This document shows, piece after piece, positions 24,072 through 35,620 of a stretch of 64,000 nucleotides of DNA. The notes beneath the pieces were generated by a model. The model saw only the letters and a program-made list of their open reading frames with translations. It did no database searches and had not been told where the DNA came from. The DNA comes from Parascedosporium putredinis (Eukaryota; Ascomycota; Sordariomycetes; Microascales; Microascaceae). Each line of letters begins with the position of its first letter. Positions within the stretch are counted from its first letter, which is position 1. The translations under genes and the position numbers were made by a program. The stretch is taken from assembly GCA_949357655.1 (NCBI GenBank), contig CASHTG010000008.1, positions 806,001 through 870,000 of the forward strand, written 5' to 3'.

Positions 24072-25272
24072 TCAATGCCCCGAGTTGCCAATCTCATACA
24101 CACTATTCCTCATACTACCATGCGCCTCGTGCGTCAGCGCCGGCGGAGGAGTCGAGTAAACAGGCGCAGGAGACGGGGTCGAGTACGCCGGAGCATCTAA
24201 TTGATGGCGGGTCTCGACAAACTTGGCCTGGTCGCTCGCGGACGACACCTGGGCTTGCTCGGGGCCAGCGTAATGTGCCGCGCGGACAGCACCGCTTGGG
24301 TTGAAGGTGTTTTGGGGCTCGGAGAGAGGGAGGCGGATGGGGATACCCCTCCTGCCGCCTCTTCCGCATACATGTGAAGACGGCTGCGGCGGTCACGGCG
24401 CACACGATGGCGGCGACGGCGACCACGATGCCCACAATGGCGCCGGTTGACAAGCCGTTCTTGCCTGTCGAGCCTTGCGAACCCGAGTTTGATTCGGACC
24501 CGGCGCTGGAGTCGGGGTTGGAGTCGGAGTCGTCGGAGCCGGATCCCGGGTCTGCTTCAGAGGTTGGGTTTGAGCCGCTGCCGCGGCGCGTGGTTGTTGC
24601 GCCGGGTTTCGACCCTATATGAGTAAGGAGATCCAACTATTAACAACAACACAATACTTTATAGTAGGGAGGAGTGCCGGCGCCGCGAGAAAGAGAGTCC
24701 AACCACATACCTTGAGTCCCCGAGCCATCAACGCCGTACTGCTTTCCAGCAGGGAATTCAGCCGTCGCAGAATAGACATTCATCCTCTGCCCCGCGCCGC
24801 AGATAACATCCTTGGCGCCCCAGCACGTCGCCGTGCACGAGTCGTCGGTAGCGGAGACGGCAAAAGCCTCGATCGAGTTGCCGCAGTAGCAGTGGTAACC
24901 GTTCTCGACGCCAAACATGTTGCACGACGCGATCGAGCAGACGTTGCGGCAGAGCTCGGGCGTCATACCGTTGTCGAAGTTGGCCGTCACGGACAAGATG
25001 TGGTTGCTCCCATCCTGCCAGCAGCCGAGGTGGGTGTACCCGTCGACGGCCTTGACTTCGGCCCGCTTCACGAGCTGCTGGTGGAGCGGTGCCTCAAAGG
25101 CCGTGGTCGCGGCGGCGTGCGCAATCTGGGCCGGGCTCGGGGCCTCTGTGGGGATCGAGGCCGGGGGTTGGACTCTAGCTTGGATGGCGTTTGCGACGGA
25201 GGCGTTGGCGAGCAAGGATGCCACGATGGCGGCGAAGGGCCATCTTGGATTGCTGAGCGGGGACCGCATCAT
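24072..25272 (-). CDS. WSC-domain single-pass membrane protein
   Basis: Probable cell-wall or surface sensor-like protein. A signal peptide (FAAIVASLLANASVANA) precedes a WSC domain starting HLGCWQDG, with CRNVC, CNMFGVE, HCYCGN and a final CGAGQRMNVY; eight spaced Cys are visible. One intron follows at GSGTQ (donor GTATGT, acceptor ATAG). Then come a Ser/Asp/Gly-rich stalk, a transmembrane helix (AIVGIVVAVAAIVCAVTAAAVF) and a basic stop-transfer CMRKRRQEG. The cytoplasmic tail is best read in another frame (from IPIRLPLSEP to NSGH, stop at 24072), which needs two bases added in the G run near the basic patch. The 24115 stop in the raw frame is the alternative. WSC proteins in yeast signal wall stress; this role is inferred here. 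Confidence 0.8.
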
Positions 25273-26278
25273 TGAGAGTCTCTCTGTTCTTAGACAGCTA
25301 TTCTGGAAAGAAATAGAAAAACGAGAGTGAACCCGAGAGATGGTGATCGCTCGAACAGGCGGAATTGACAGGATATAGGAGAGATATGCAAGTTAAAGCA
25401 AACGGCGCCAGGGAAAGAAAAGGGGCCCAAAATGCTTGATATTGTGTGACAAGCCGCCTCAAATTCCCCAGGCGCGCCCATGGCTTCGCCTTCTCCCTTC
25501 ATCCCGACGTCTCACTTGACCAGCGGAGAAAGTGGCTTGCCTCGTGCCTCCAAGCCGTATTTCCTGCTCTTTCGATGGAAAGGGAATGTCACCAGTTTGA
25601 CTTCAGTGGTTGGACGACCCTGCTGTCGCATTTCCGCATCCCACACCCAGCCAATCACTATCCACCAGCGACGGAAGATCCCCAGAACACCGGTCCTTCT
25701 CCAGGGCTTTGATTGGATCGTCTGGGCACTTCAGCCCTCGAGGAGACATCCGACGAGGTGCATGATGCTAGCCTATCTGAGGCGACGGGACGGTCTCTGA
25801 GGGGGCGCTGCTGTTTTCGCGTGGCATCCACAAACACCCATGGATCCCTCAAGACCCCTAGGAAGCCGACAAGCCGTCATCACTCTAAAATAAGCTGCCT
25901 GGCAACGGCACCAGTTCCGGTGCCAAGCCGCTCTTTCAATCATATTCTGTGAGCGTTTTAAGAATTCGGAACGAACCATTCAAACTGAATGTGGCGCAGA
26001 GGGAGAGGTTAATTTACATTGACCGAGGGCGATGTTCCTCTCTCTAGATGCCCAACGCCCGCGCCCCAGCCGCCACCGACGCCTATTTGGGAGAGGAGGG
26101 GGCGATGTCCTCCTCATGATACCCCAGACACTAGTGTTCCATCTTTAGGCTCAAAGACATTCGTCGGTGCATTCATTGCACTCCATCGTTGGACGGTTAG
26201 ACGCGTTCCAGCATAGCCAGCCTAGTACGCTCATTACCAGACAACACAGAAGACCCCAATACGCTCATTGTCAGCTCC
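25273..26278. other. Intergenic: WSC promoter, SDR 3' side
   Basis: One kilobase with only short, family-less frames (up to 106 codons). No repeat or RNA gene was recognised. Confidence 0.5.
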
Positions 26279-27211
26279 TTATCGCGTGGTATAGCCTCCG
26301 TTGGCAAAAAGAGTTTGGCCAGTAATCCACCGGCCTTCGGTGCAGAGGAACTTGACAATAGGAGCAATGTCTTGGACTTCTGTCAGTCGGCCGCCCATTC
26401 CCTGGCTCTTGTGGTACGCCACCGCTTCGTCGGACTCTTGGGGATAAAGAATGCTAGAGAAGAGAGAAAGATTCCACGTTAATCACCCAACTTAAATTCC
26501 AGCGGTGTTTGTGCTTCCCCTCATCTAGGAGGGGATCATGACAGGAATGCTATGTGCCAACTTACGTGTGTCCATGGGCCCGGGGGCAATCGCATTGACG
26601 CTGATCTTCCGATCTTGAAGTTCCTTGGCTACGCCCCTAGTGAAGTGCTCAACTGGGGCCTTTGATCCGGCATAAGAGGTGTAGAAGCCTGTGAAGGCCG
26701 CAAGGAGCGAGGTCACGATGGTAATGATCTTGCCGCCATCCGCCACGTTTTTCGCGCCCGCCTGCAAAATGAAGAAGGCCGATTTCGAGTTCACGCTTTG
26801 GGCACCCGACGTCAATGCCACATTCGTTCAATCACCTGTATTTTGGAGGCTAGAAGGTACTTACGCAAACATCTCATCGTACTCTGCTTCAGAGATCTCC
26901 GTGATGGGCTTCTTGAGGACCTTGCCGATCGTGTTGACCACAATATCGACCTGGCCAAAGTCCTTCTTCACCGAGGCGAAGAGATCATCCACGGCCTCTT
27001 TGGTCGTCAAATCACCCTGGTAGAGAGCGACCTTGGACGCCGGGAAGGAGCTTTTCAGCTCAGCTGTGAGTTTGTCGCCGTCCGTCTTGGAGCTCGGGGT
27101 GTTGTAGTGGAGGGCGAGATGGGCGCCCTGGCCTGCCAGCTGGCGGGCAATCTCGGCACCGAGGTTCTTGGTGCCCCCAGTGACAAGGGCTACTTTTCCT
27201 TCAAGAGACAT
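26279..27211 (-). CDS. Short-chain dehydrogenase/reductase (3-oxoacyl reductase-like)
   Basis: Classical SDR using NAD(P)H. It has VALVTGGTKNLG (TGxxxGxG variant), a Tyr-Lys active site as YAGSK in GFYTSYAGSKAPVEHF, an upstream Ser in IVTSLLAAF, and NAIAPGPMDT after the active site. Two introns split it. The third exon encodes FYPQESDEAVAYHKSQ and ends ITGQTLFANGGYTTR. The third exon is out of frame with exon 2 unless one T is restored in the TTT run (plus strand AAA at 26446-26448), which rebuilds the common fungal motif MDTPFFYPQE. Substrate is unknown. An NmrA-type reductase lies nearby but with a WSC gene between them. Confidence 0.85.
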
Positions 27212-28394
27212 GATGAAAATCAGGATGCAAGACGCAAGCGACGGATTAGGATTGAATCTAAAGAGTTAGTAGGGAGAAGATGACGTCAGGACTTCGGGGG
27301 TCTGAAAGAGATGGATAGGCCGGGGCGCGGATTGAGTGCTAGATATAAATATTCCTTATGTTCCAAAAACGCTGGAGGACGACAGTGTCTGGGAATTACG
27401 TGGACAATCATGATCCATGGCATCTTTGTGCCGAAAGACAGAGAAACCCCCACCTCCGCATTTCGTCATGAAGAAGTCTGGAGCTGAAGATCGCGAAGCG
27501 GGGCAAAGGGACATTCAGCGCCGGAGGTACGATGGCGCGCGCCACAAGTAAATAGCGGCATGCCGAAGCCAGCCCTCATGCCCGCACCATCGACCTTTGC
27601 GCCCTGTCAAGGGACTAGGCCGGAATTCCCATGGTACGAATCGGGAAAGGGCCGAAGCAGCTGAAGTTAGTCTGCCGCTGCACCGGAGCTACAAGTAAGC
27701 TTGCGACATTTTGAAGGTCGGGCGTCGTGGCACCCAGGGATAGCTCCCCACCTTTGTGCATGTGGGAAACCCTGAATGGTGGGGAAAAACAGCTCAACAT
27801 AGTTGGTGATTTTCATATAGCACGGCATTTGCCATGGGGACCGTCTTCGGGAAAGGCCGAATTGTGAGCTTGAAAGGGCTTCACCCCGGTTAGCCGGCAC
27901 TTACGAAGAAGCCCGACTCTCATTCTCTACATGGAGTTACAGGTGGGGGCGAATCAAGGTAAAGACGACGCGAGTGGTCTCAAAACAGTCTGTTTGGTGT
28001 ACGACTAGGAATGAACCAAGACAAGGTGAGGTAGTGCTTGCGAGGCGAGAGAGCATCTAATTTTATGACCGAGACACTTTGAAACACTCTCACTGCTAAA
28101 ACCTCACGCTTCAGTTTCGCCCACAGCTATCCACAGCATAAGGGCCATCAGCCTCTTGGTCCAGCCAACTGGGTGTGCCGGTTTTCGAAGCGACAGAACC
28201 CAACCAAGCCTAGCTAGTGCTGGTTTGGGCGACGGAGACAATCGGTGCCGTCTAGCCGGCCGCGTTTCTTCGTGCGCACTGATACGTATGACAGTCATAG
28301 GACATCTTTATACTTCAAAAGGTTAAAGTGGAAAACCGTTTCGGGGTGTCGCAAAAGTCTCAGTTTAGTAGCTCTCTATCACATCGCGCGTACA
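27212..28394. other. Intergenic: SDR promoter, LrgAB 3' side
   Basis: 1.2 kb with no supported gene. A minus-strand TATTTATA lies about 130 bp upstream of the SDR start. Confidence 0.5.
27343..27353 (-). promoter_or_regulatory. TATA-like element of SDR gene
   Basis: On the minus strand ATATTTATATC, about 130 bp upstream of the ATG at 27211. Position and sequence fit a fungal core promoter. Confidence 0.35.
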
Positions 28395-30356
28395 TCACAC
28401 GACAAGGGACTTGATTGCCGCCACGACGGGCGGCACCGAAGTTAGTGACACGGTGATGGTGCCCAAGAGACTCATCGACAGGCTCGACATGGCGGCCGCG
28501 CGAGGATCGGACTGTAAAAGGAGAGCGGTGATGATGGCAGACGAGTTTGCGCCAAGTGTAATGCCGCGGGTGATGTAATCCTCTTATGTTGCAGTATTAG
28601 CCTCGATACACCTACAAGACGCCAGCCACCTGACTATAGCCACCATCCTTCTTCGTATGGGAGAACACGCACCTTTTGGGACCCTCATCCAGTTGAGCAT
28701 CCGCTGCCCAACAAGAACGCCAAGGATACCGCTCATGACCGCCACGGCCGCCGCGGCGCCGACATCCCCACCGAGGTTCTCCGCAGCGGGAATGGCCAAG
28801 GCGACCGTCAAGCTCCGCGAGGCCATGGAGAGGGATCGCTCAGCGCCTATGCCAATGGCGTAGCAGGCCGCCGGGTACGCGAACAGCGAGCCCACGGCCA
28901 GCGCCACAGACGGAACGAGAATGACGAAGAAGTGCTCCTTTAGCTCGCGGCGGTACTGGTGCATCGGGAGGGCGAGGGCCACGATTCCAACGTCGAGCGC
29001 GGCGCCAAACATGTCTCCGGCGCCGGGGGTTTTCGCTTTTGCGGCTCGGCGAGGAGGGCGTAAAAGTTCATGCCGGTCTTGAACTCGCGGAGCGCCGTCT
29101 GCAAGGAGTCCCCCGAATGGCGGCCAAGGACCAGATGGCTAATATGGAGGAGCCCGAAGAGACGATGAGTGGGTGGAGATAGGCGCGGTGTCGCATGGGG
29201 ATGTATAGCGAGGCTAGGTAGATGAGGACGCACGCCCCTAGCTGAGCGGGCATCGCGTATCCTGTTACGTAGTAGACGGGAAGACCCGCCAGTAGAATTG
29301 AGGCGTAGATGATGGTGTTAAAGTTCCCGGAGATCCGCGCAGCCCATAACCTTACCCGAGGAGCCAGCACCGAGGTGATGGAAGGCCGGTAGCTCTCCTG
29401 CGATCCTTCATCCTCCGAGTCCACCGGCGTCGTCGGCGATGAAGCTTCGGGAGTGTTTAGTTGCGGGGACGGAGGCGCGGTTAACCCGCCGAGTACGGTC
29501 GCCGGGCGGGTGGGGGCGTTGGGCGGCGGGTTGAGCGCCGCGTGGCTCGGGCTAGTATGTATGACGCCCACAAGTTCGATGCTGGTTTCCTCCGGAGCCT
29601 GATCCCGACGTCGCTTTCTCGAACCGAGGGCCGCTTGAATCCCGCGCGTGAAAAAGGCGGTGAAGATCATCACGAAGAACCATCCAAGTACTACGTAGGA
29701 CGACGAAGAGGAGAAGAAATGTGTTAGTAGCAGGGTCAACAGCGAAGCAAACCATATGAATAGGGCGCTGGAAACAGAGTCCAAGTTAACACACCAAATA
29801 CTGCAATTATCTTGGCAATCTCTACTCCACCCACCGGCGAGCTCAAAGGAAGAGTGATCAGAGATGGCGAGAAAAGACGCTGATCCATCGCAACGCCCAG
29901 CCTCCCTATTCATTTCAAGTTAGTTCTAGGACGAGATGGATAGATCCATATGCCAGTTGGTTATCGGCGCCACTCAACTGGGATGTCAACCACGGAAACG
30001 ATTTTCCTCGTCCGAGAGCTGCCGAGCAGCCACTCCGATACAAGTAGAACAGCCAACAGGATGAGCAACCCGGCGACGGATGCCGGAAATGACACACCGG
30101 CGAGCCGCAACAAAGCGTCGATGCCGAAGCAATAGGCGAGGACACAAAACACGCCGACGGGTACCAGAACCAAGGAGTGCAACACTTTGGACCGCGAGGA
30201 TACGAGAGACTACTCCATTTGTTAGAATACAGGCAAGGAGAACGAAGGTAGGGGCAAAAGAATTCAACGCCCGCTCACCAGCTTAATTGCCTTGACACTG
30301 TCCATAAGCACGCCTGCGACACGAGCGCGGTTGCTCTCCGAGGCCACGGACTCCAT
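28395..30356 (-). CDS. LrgA-LrgB fusion membrane transporter
   Basis: Multi-pass membrane protein combining a CidA/LrgA-like N-terminal half and an LrgB-like C-terminal half. The same fusion occurs in the plant chloroplast glycolate/glycerate transporter PLGG1. Visible in order: a short first exon (MESVASESNRARV), LrgA helices (VPVGVFCVLAYCFGIDALLRLAGVSFPASVAGLLIL, split here by position only), WALRWISVFFSP, SSPVGGVEIAKIIAVF, a disordered Pro/Ser loop, helices GNFNTIIYASILLAGLPVYYV, then the LrgB core with ERSLSMASRSLTVALAIPAA and GVLVGQRMLNW, and a last exon DYITRGITLG...SDPRAAAMSSL. About five exons. Three one-base losses break the frame (A run 29872-29875, C run 29109-29113, G run 29025-29029). 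Subcellular site and substrate in fungi are not known to me. Confidence 0.8.
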
Positions 30357-31278
30357 CACGTCGACGATATTATCATCCACTTTGGGTTCGAATAATCGAG
30401 TGAAGCAAATTTCAACAGCGGCAAGGTAATGTCACTGTGTAATATCACTGTGGCTTGCCAGATACGCTCTATCATTGTCAACTGGGGAAGTGAGGTTTGT
30501 GCAATGGATTGTCCCGTACGCCGGGGAAGGTGAGTTTTCGTTGGCCCCGATTTCTCCGGTGTCGCAGGAGCGAGGAGATGTCCAGCCCGAGGCGATGACT
30601 CAGTGGCGACCCCATTCGCTTCCTCCTTTCCGGCGCCGAGAAGAAATGGTGAAATACCGGGGCGTCCCGATCCAGTGTGGTGGAGTCGTAGTTCCCTGTT
30701 CAGGAGATAACACTGGTTGTCTAGGGCTGAACTGGAAGCTAACCCGAGTTGGTTTCGACTGCCCCGACTCCTCCGAGGGATCCTTGACGGTGGATTACAA
30801 AAATGAGGTAAAGGTCTCCGTCCCGTCCCAATCGCGTCTTGCTTCCTTCCCTTCGGCCGGCATCTCAAGTCAGTCTCAACTTCACAATAAGTTAGATTGG
30901 CTGCGCTTCACCCATCTCAAGCAATCTCGCAGAGAAAATATGAATTATCACTTCCCTCAAGCCGTAGCTTCCGCATCATAACCACATAATTCGTGGTTTA
31001 TCCCTGGAGGGCATTTCTCAGGCCCGAATTCCATCACCAAAGTTGACCGAATCGCTACGAGGTCCGGGTCTCAGCGCGGAGCTGCTATCGAGAAGCAATA
31101 TCGGCGACTCTACCACAACTCAGAATAAATATGCACGCGTGACTTTGTAGACAGCCGCAGATATGCTCCTGAATGATTCTCACGAAATTACCGCCGATTG
31201 ACTTCTTTCAGGCAGTATATCCAGACCTAACGTTGCCTATCCCCGTCGCCCCTCGCCGCCTCCTCGCCGAGGATATCC
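30357..31278. other. Divergent intergenic region
   Basis: Shared promoter space between the LrgAB gene (minus) and the metallophosphoesterase gene (plus). Frames of 168-170 codons overlap here on both strands but show no domain, and I do not call them. Confidence 0.5.
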
Positions 31279-32208
31279 ATGAATGAACCTTCCCTCTTTT
31301 ACTCCGCCGACAGCGTGGGGGTTTCCAAGGAGTCTAAAGCCAGAAGCCTCTCGTTCCAGTACATGTCAGACCTCCATCTCGAGGTCTGGCAACAATACGA
31401 CACATTTGACTTTCTAGTAACCGCTCCATTTCTCATCCTCGCTGGTGACATCGGTCGTCTCGCCGACTACGAGGCGTATCGACGATTCCTGGCGCGGCAA
31501 GCCGCCCGATATGAGCTGGTGTTTCTCGTCCTCGGTAATCATGAGTTCTACGGCCTTGATTTCGATGCGGCAATTGCCAAGGCGAGACAGCTCGAGGACG
31601 AACCTCGGCTCCATCCTAAGCTGCGACTCCTTCACCGGACGAGAATCGATCTAATGGGAGGCGAGATAAGCATCCTGGGCTGTACCCTGTGGTCCCACGT
31701 TCCGGACCGCGATATGGATGCAGTACGTGGTAGAGTCAAGGACTTGCAGAAAATAGAGAATTGGAGCGTCGAGCGTCACAACCAGTCCCAAGAGGCGGAT
31801 CTCAGCTGGCTAAAAGATGAAATGACAGCCATCTCGCCGGGCATCGAGAAGAGCGCGTCGTCAAACAGGGTGGTCCTGGTTGTAACACATCACGCACCTT
31901 CGATTCAGGAAGCGTCTCGCCCCGAGCAAGTTAACAACCCTTGGACATCCGCGTTTGCCTCGGACCTCCTTCCCGCGGTCGGGTGGGACTGTGTTGACTA
32001 TTGGGTGTACGGCCACACGCATTATACCACGAGTTTCACGCGAGGATCTACCACGGTTGTGAGTAACCAGCGCGGCTACGTCCCGGTAAACGGCGGGCGT
32101 TGCCCAGAGCGTAAAACTCAGGACGATAGCCACGTATTTGACCCTCGGAGGGTGATTGCCCTCAACGAATGTGGGGCTAGTGAGGCAGTTCGATGCAGTA
32201 TCACATAG
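31279..32208 (+). CDS. Calcineurin-like metallophosphoesterase
   Basis: Single-exon, intact 309-residue enzyme with all di-metal motifs in order: SDLHLE (about residue 30), AGDIG (about 56), LGNHEFYG (about 86), VVTHHAPS (about 205) and YGHTHYTT (about 247). It should hydrolyse a phosphate ester; the substrate is unknown. The ATG at 31279 is the first in frame, but an ATG at 31363 (MSDLHLE) would lose only the N-terminal extension, so the true start is uncertain. This is one of the few long genes in the window without a frame break. Confidence 0.9.
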   Translation: MNEPSLFYSADSVGVSKESKARSLSFQYMSDLHLEVWQQYDTFDFLVTAPFLILAGDIGRLADYEAYRRFLARQAARYELVFLVLGNHEFYGLDFDAAIAKARQLEDEPRLHPKLRLLHRTRIDLMGGEISILGCTLWSHVPDRDMDAVRGRVKDLQKIENWSVERHNQSQEADLSWLKDEMTAISPGIEKSASSNRVVLVVTHHAPSIQEASRPEQVNNPWTSAFASDLLPAVGWDCVDYWVYGHTHYTTSFTRGSTTVVSNQRGYVPVNGGRCPERKTQDDSHVFDPRRVIALNECGASEAVRCSIT

Positions 32209-32306
32209 TTATAGCGGCATTGTCCCATCGCCGATTTCCCTTAATCACTAGACATCAACCAAGTATGGTGGACGGTTGAATTTCCGACTGGTATCGAATT
32301 GGTAGG

Positions 32307-33339
32307 CTATGACACGACCTTTCCAGCAACCGTAATTCCAACCTTCTCAAACTCCTTGTTCGTCCACTCCCATAGCCTTCCAGCCAGCTCATCATCCGAC
32401 CCTGACCGCATAGGATTCACCTTCTTCCCAACAGGCTCGTAATATCCCCGCTATCAAGCTCGTCCCGCTTGCACGTCGCCGTCCATAAGAGATTGAACGC
32501 CCCCTGCTGCAAAGTGACGACCTTGCCCATCATGTAACTCAAGTTATACGCAATCAACCTGTTGAAGAGGCTGATATTGTCAATCAACCCCGTGCGCACC
32601 ACGCCAGGGTGGACGCTAACAACCTTGATCTGCGGGTACCGCCTCCCCAGCTCCCTTGCCCACAAGACCGCCCCTAGCTTTGCCTGGCCGTACCGCAACC
32701 ACGTGTTGATGCCCTCCTGCTTCGTGCGCAGCTTGTCGAACTGGACCCCTCACCGGGTGCAGCCCGTGGCCCTGCGACGTCGCCAGCAGCAGCCGCACGT
32801 CCGCGCCCGGGAGCTCCGCCGTCCGCACCATCGCGGGAAGCAGCAGGTGGATGAGCACGGCGTGCCCGAAGAAATTGGTGCCCCACTGCACCTCGTGCCC
32901 GTCGGCGGTGAGACCGGGCGGGACGGACATGACGCCCGCGTTGGCTACCAGGACGTCCAGGCGCGACGACGACGCCGCGAGGAACTTGTCCGCCGCTTCG
33001 CGTACCGAAGCCGCCGAGCCTAGGTCGCACTGCAAAAAGGTCACGGGTACAGAGGCGCCGCGGCGGCGATTTCCGCGATGGTGGCTTCGGCGCTCTGGAC
33101 GTTGCGGCCCGTGAAAAAGAGGTGCGCCGGCTTGTGGGTGGCGATGACGGAGAGGAATTCCTTTCAAGGCCGGCGGTGCCTACATGTGGAATACGTAAAA
33201 GATTATAGTTAGCACGATCTGCGAGATTTTGGTGTCAACGGGGTTTCCGCAGTGCATTCAACGAACCTCCCGTGACGAGAAACACCCGCCCATCCTGGAC
33301 TGGGATATCCTTTGCTGTGTCAAACTGTGTGATTTTCAT
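32307..33339 (-). CDS. Short-chain dehydrogenase (retinol-dehydrogenase-like, four frame breaks)
   Basis: SDR with an N-terminal exon ending in VFLVTG and, after one intron, GTAGLG (joined TGGTAGLG). Next come FFTGRN, TFLQCDLGS, VLVANAGVMS, the LLLATSQGH block (active-site Ser), YGQAKLGAVLWA (Tyr-x3-Lys) and VVSVHPGVVRTGL. The tail reads YYEPVGKK and ends VAGKVVS at 32307. Four single-base losses at 33165 (C), about 33054 (G), 32746-32749 (C run) and 32446-32449 (C run) scatter it over three frames. Each repair restores family sequence. It resembles fungal retinol-dehydrogenase/WW-oxidoreductase-like SDRs; the substrate is unknown. Confidence 0.82.
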
Positions 33340-35620
33340 CGCGGCCGATAGTACGCTAGGTTGACCGGAGTATTCGTATAGGCTACTCTCGACGGTAAAT
33401 TTCGAGCCTGATCGAGGTCTTTTGATCGGCTCAAGGCGAGGGCAGCCAGAGCCAGCGTGGACGAAGGACGATCCATATACGAATCACCTCAACTGCTGGC
33501 GGCGCATGTGTTCCCCCGACGGCCAAACATATCCATGCTGCGCCGTCTCACTGCTGGGCCTTATCGGGGAACCGGCGATTAAATCTTGACTTGACGACTT
33601 AGGCCCGTAACTTGACAGGTTGGGAGCTCCGTCCAGGTGCTGCGGAACTCCGCCTACGCACACCACGTGCTAGTTATCCCCTATCCCCGACGAACTAAAT
33701 CCGCCATGAGGCAATGAGATATATTCCCATGGTAACCATGAGGCGCCTCCATTTTCTGCCGTTGCGTGGCACAGTTTCTGCCTGGGCTGAAGCAGGCGTG
33801 GGCGAGGAGGTTGAGGGAACGGAGCTCATAAGGTACTAAATCTTCCAATCGCGTCGCGAAATGGAACTCTAGCCTCATTGCACTCCTGGGCAATGGAGAA
33901 TGTTATTCTACTCTTACTTGAATATAAACTTCACCATAGTCTCTTTATTGACGAGTGTAAAAACGTTGGAAAAATGGACGGCAGAAGGGACACGACCCCA
34001 ATCCAAGACTCTTTCCAGAACGCTCCAGCTTGGGCCTACTGCGTCTACCTGAGAGTGCCAGATCATAAGATCAATCTATTGGTCCGTCCGCTGGTGCCTC
34101 CGCTGGGTTTGTATGCGCTTGGGTTGTATGGCGCCATGCGTAGCACATGCACTCTGGGCTGACAATGGACACCCTCTCCCATAATAGATCTTACGCCCGT
34201 AGCAAACATTCCGCCAGCTTCCCCACATCATCGGTATCTTTCCGCCACCAACTCACGTGGTGTGGTAGATTATCAAGGCCGACTCGTGACGGCTTGTTGC
34301 CAGGCACTCCGAGTCATGTACACGGACCTGGCCAGCATCAAATCCTCGCTCTTTTGTCGTGAGCAACGAGCATTTGTGTATTATTACAGGTCGCGCACAT
34401 CTCGCTTGCCCCTTTATTCCGCTCATCCCCACCACACCTTTGTGATCTCAAAGAGGCAAAGTCGGTGGCGTCAGGACCTGGTACGGGTATGAGCCAGATG
34501 CCCTGAGAGAACGCTGCCCCTTTTGTCGCCGGCCAGGCCCACCGCACTCAACCAGCGCTAAAAAGCTGCCCTTGCACTGGTGGGGGAATCAAGCCCCTCG
34601 TTCGGGTAGGCCAGGGTGCAAAGCCCGCGATCCTTCATACACTACTTGGCTACCACCCTACACCCATGCATCCCGTGCGGGACGAATTTTCAGGTGGCGC
34701 TGGATCTCATGATGATGGATTCAGGTTGACATTGCCAGCATATTACCCACCGAGCTGCCCTGCCTAGCACACGAGCTTAGCACGGCCGTCCTTTTACTTC
34801 TGAACTCTATCACCATGCTCCTTTTTTTTTCTCTGGGGAAACCGGTTGCTATGTTGATGACTGTGATGACGGGTTAGGGTGAATCCACCAGAAGAGCGTC
34901 AACACTGAGCGCGTTGCGTTGTCACGATGGCATCCTGCGCGGCGAAGGTAAGAGGGATCCATGGATTTGCATTAGGTTCCCCACACACCTGCCGATACGA
35001 TTGGTAAAGGGCGCCAGTTTCTTCCCCAATACGACGGTGAATTGTACGAGACGCGGGTGGGAGCATCGTAGACCCTTCGTGTGTGCACAGTTCGGGTGAT
35101 TGAATCCAGGCTTGCCTTGCCCCGACGGTCAGCCCGCATGAGGGGGCCCCTGGACAAGCTTAAATTCAGGTGGCATTCGTGAAAATTAATAATAGTGTGC
35201 ACGTCGCTGCCCGTCTCGCTTGCTGCACCGGCCGGTGCCTGAAGAAATTTGATGCTTGGCACCCTGGACACTTTTTTGTGGATTGATGGCTTCACCAATC
35301 ACTAGCCACCTGCCCTGCGCTACCGGATCCTCTTTCGATATCACCGCGTGCTAGGGTAGCCGCAAACCCGGACCAAGGAGCGTGCGGACCCTAATGGAGT
35401 GTCGGCCGCTGCAAAGACTCAGCGTGCATGAGCTGAATTGAAACGAAATTGGCGTTAAAAGAAGAAGACGCAGAGCGACCTGGAGGACACCGCTAAAGAG
35501 CTGGCCGCTGTGAACGTACATATAATAAAACAACATCCTCTACTCTTGGCGGTTTCTTCTTTTGTTCTCCAGGTGCCTTACCGAACCCCCACACACTCGT
35601 TTACGTCACACTCGTTCAGG
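33340..35620. other. Long intergenic region
   Basis: 2.3 kb without a recognisable gene. The longest frames are 94-108 codons with no family. A TATA-like sequence lies near its right end. No transposon ends or tandem repeats were seen. Confidence 0.5.
35521..35530 (+). promoter_or_regulatory. TATA-like element
   Basis: TATAATAAAA, about 90 bp before the ATG at 35621 of the secreted Apple-like protein gene. It is a good core-promoter candidate. Confidence 0.45.

Noticed and set aside
30356..30981. Overlapping 168-170-codon frames on both strands
   Set aside because: They overlap each other and the divergent promoter and have no domain.
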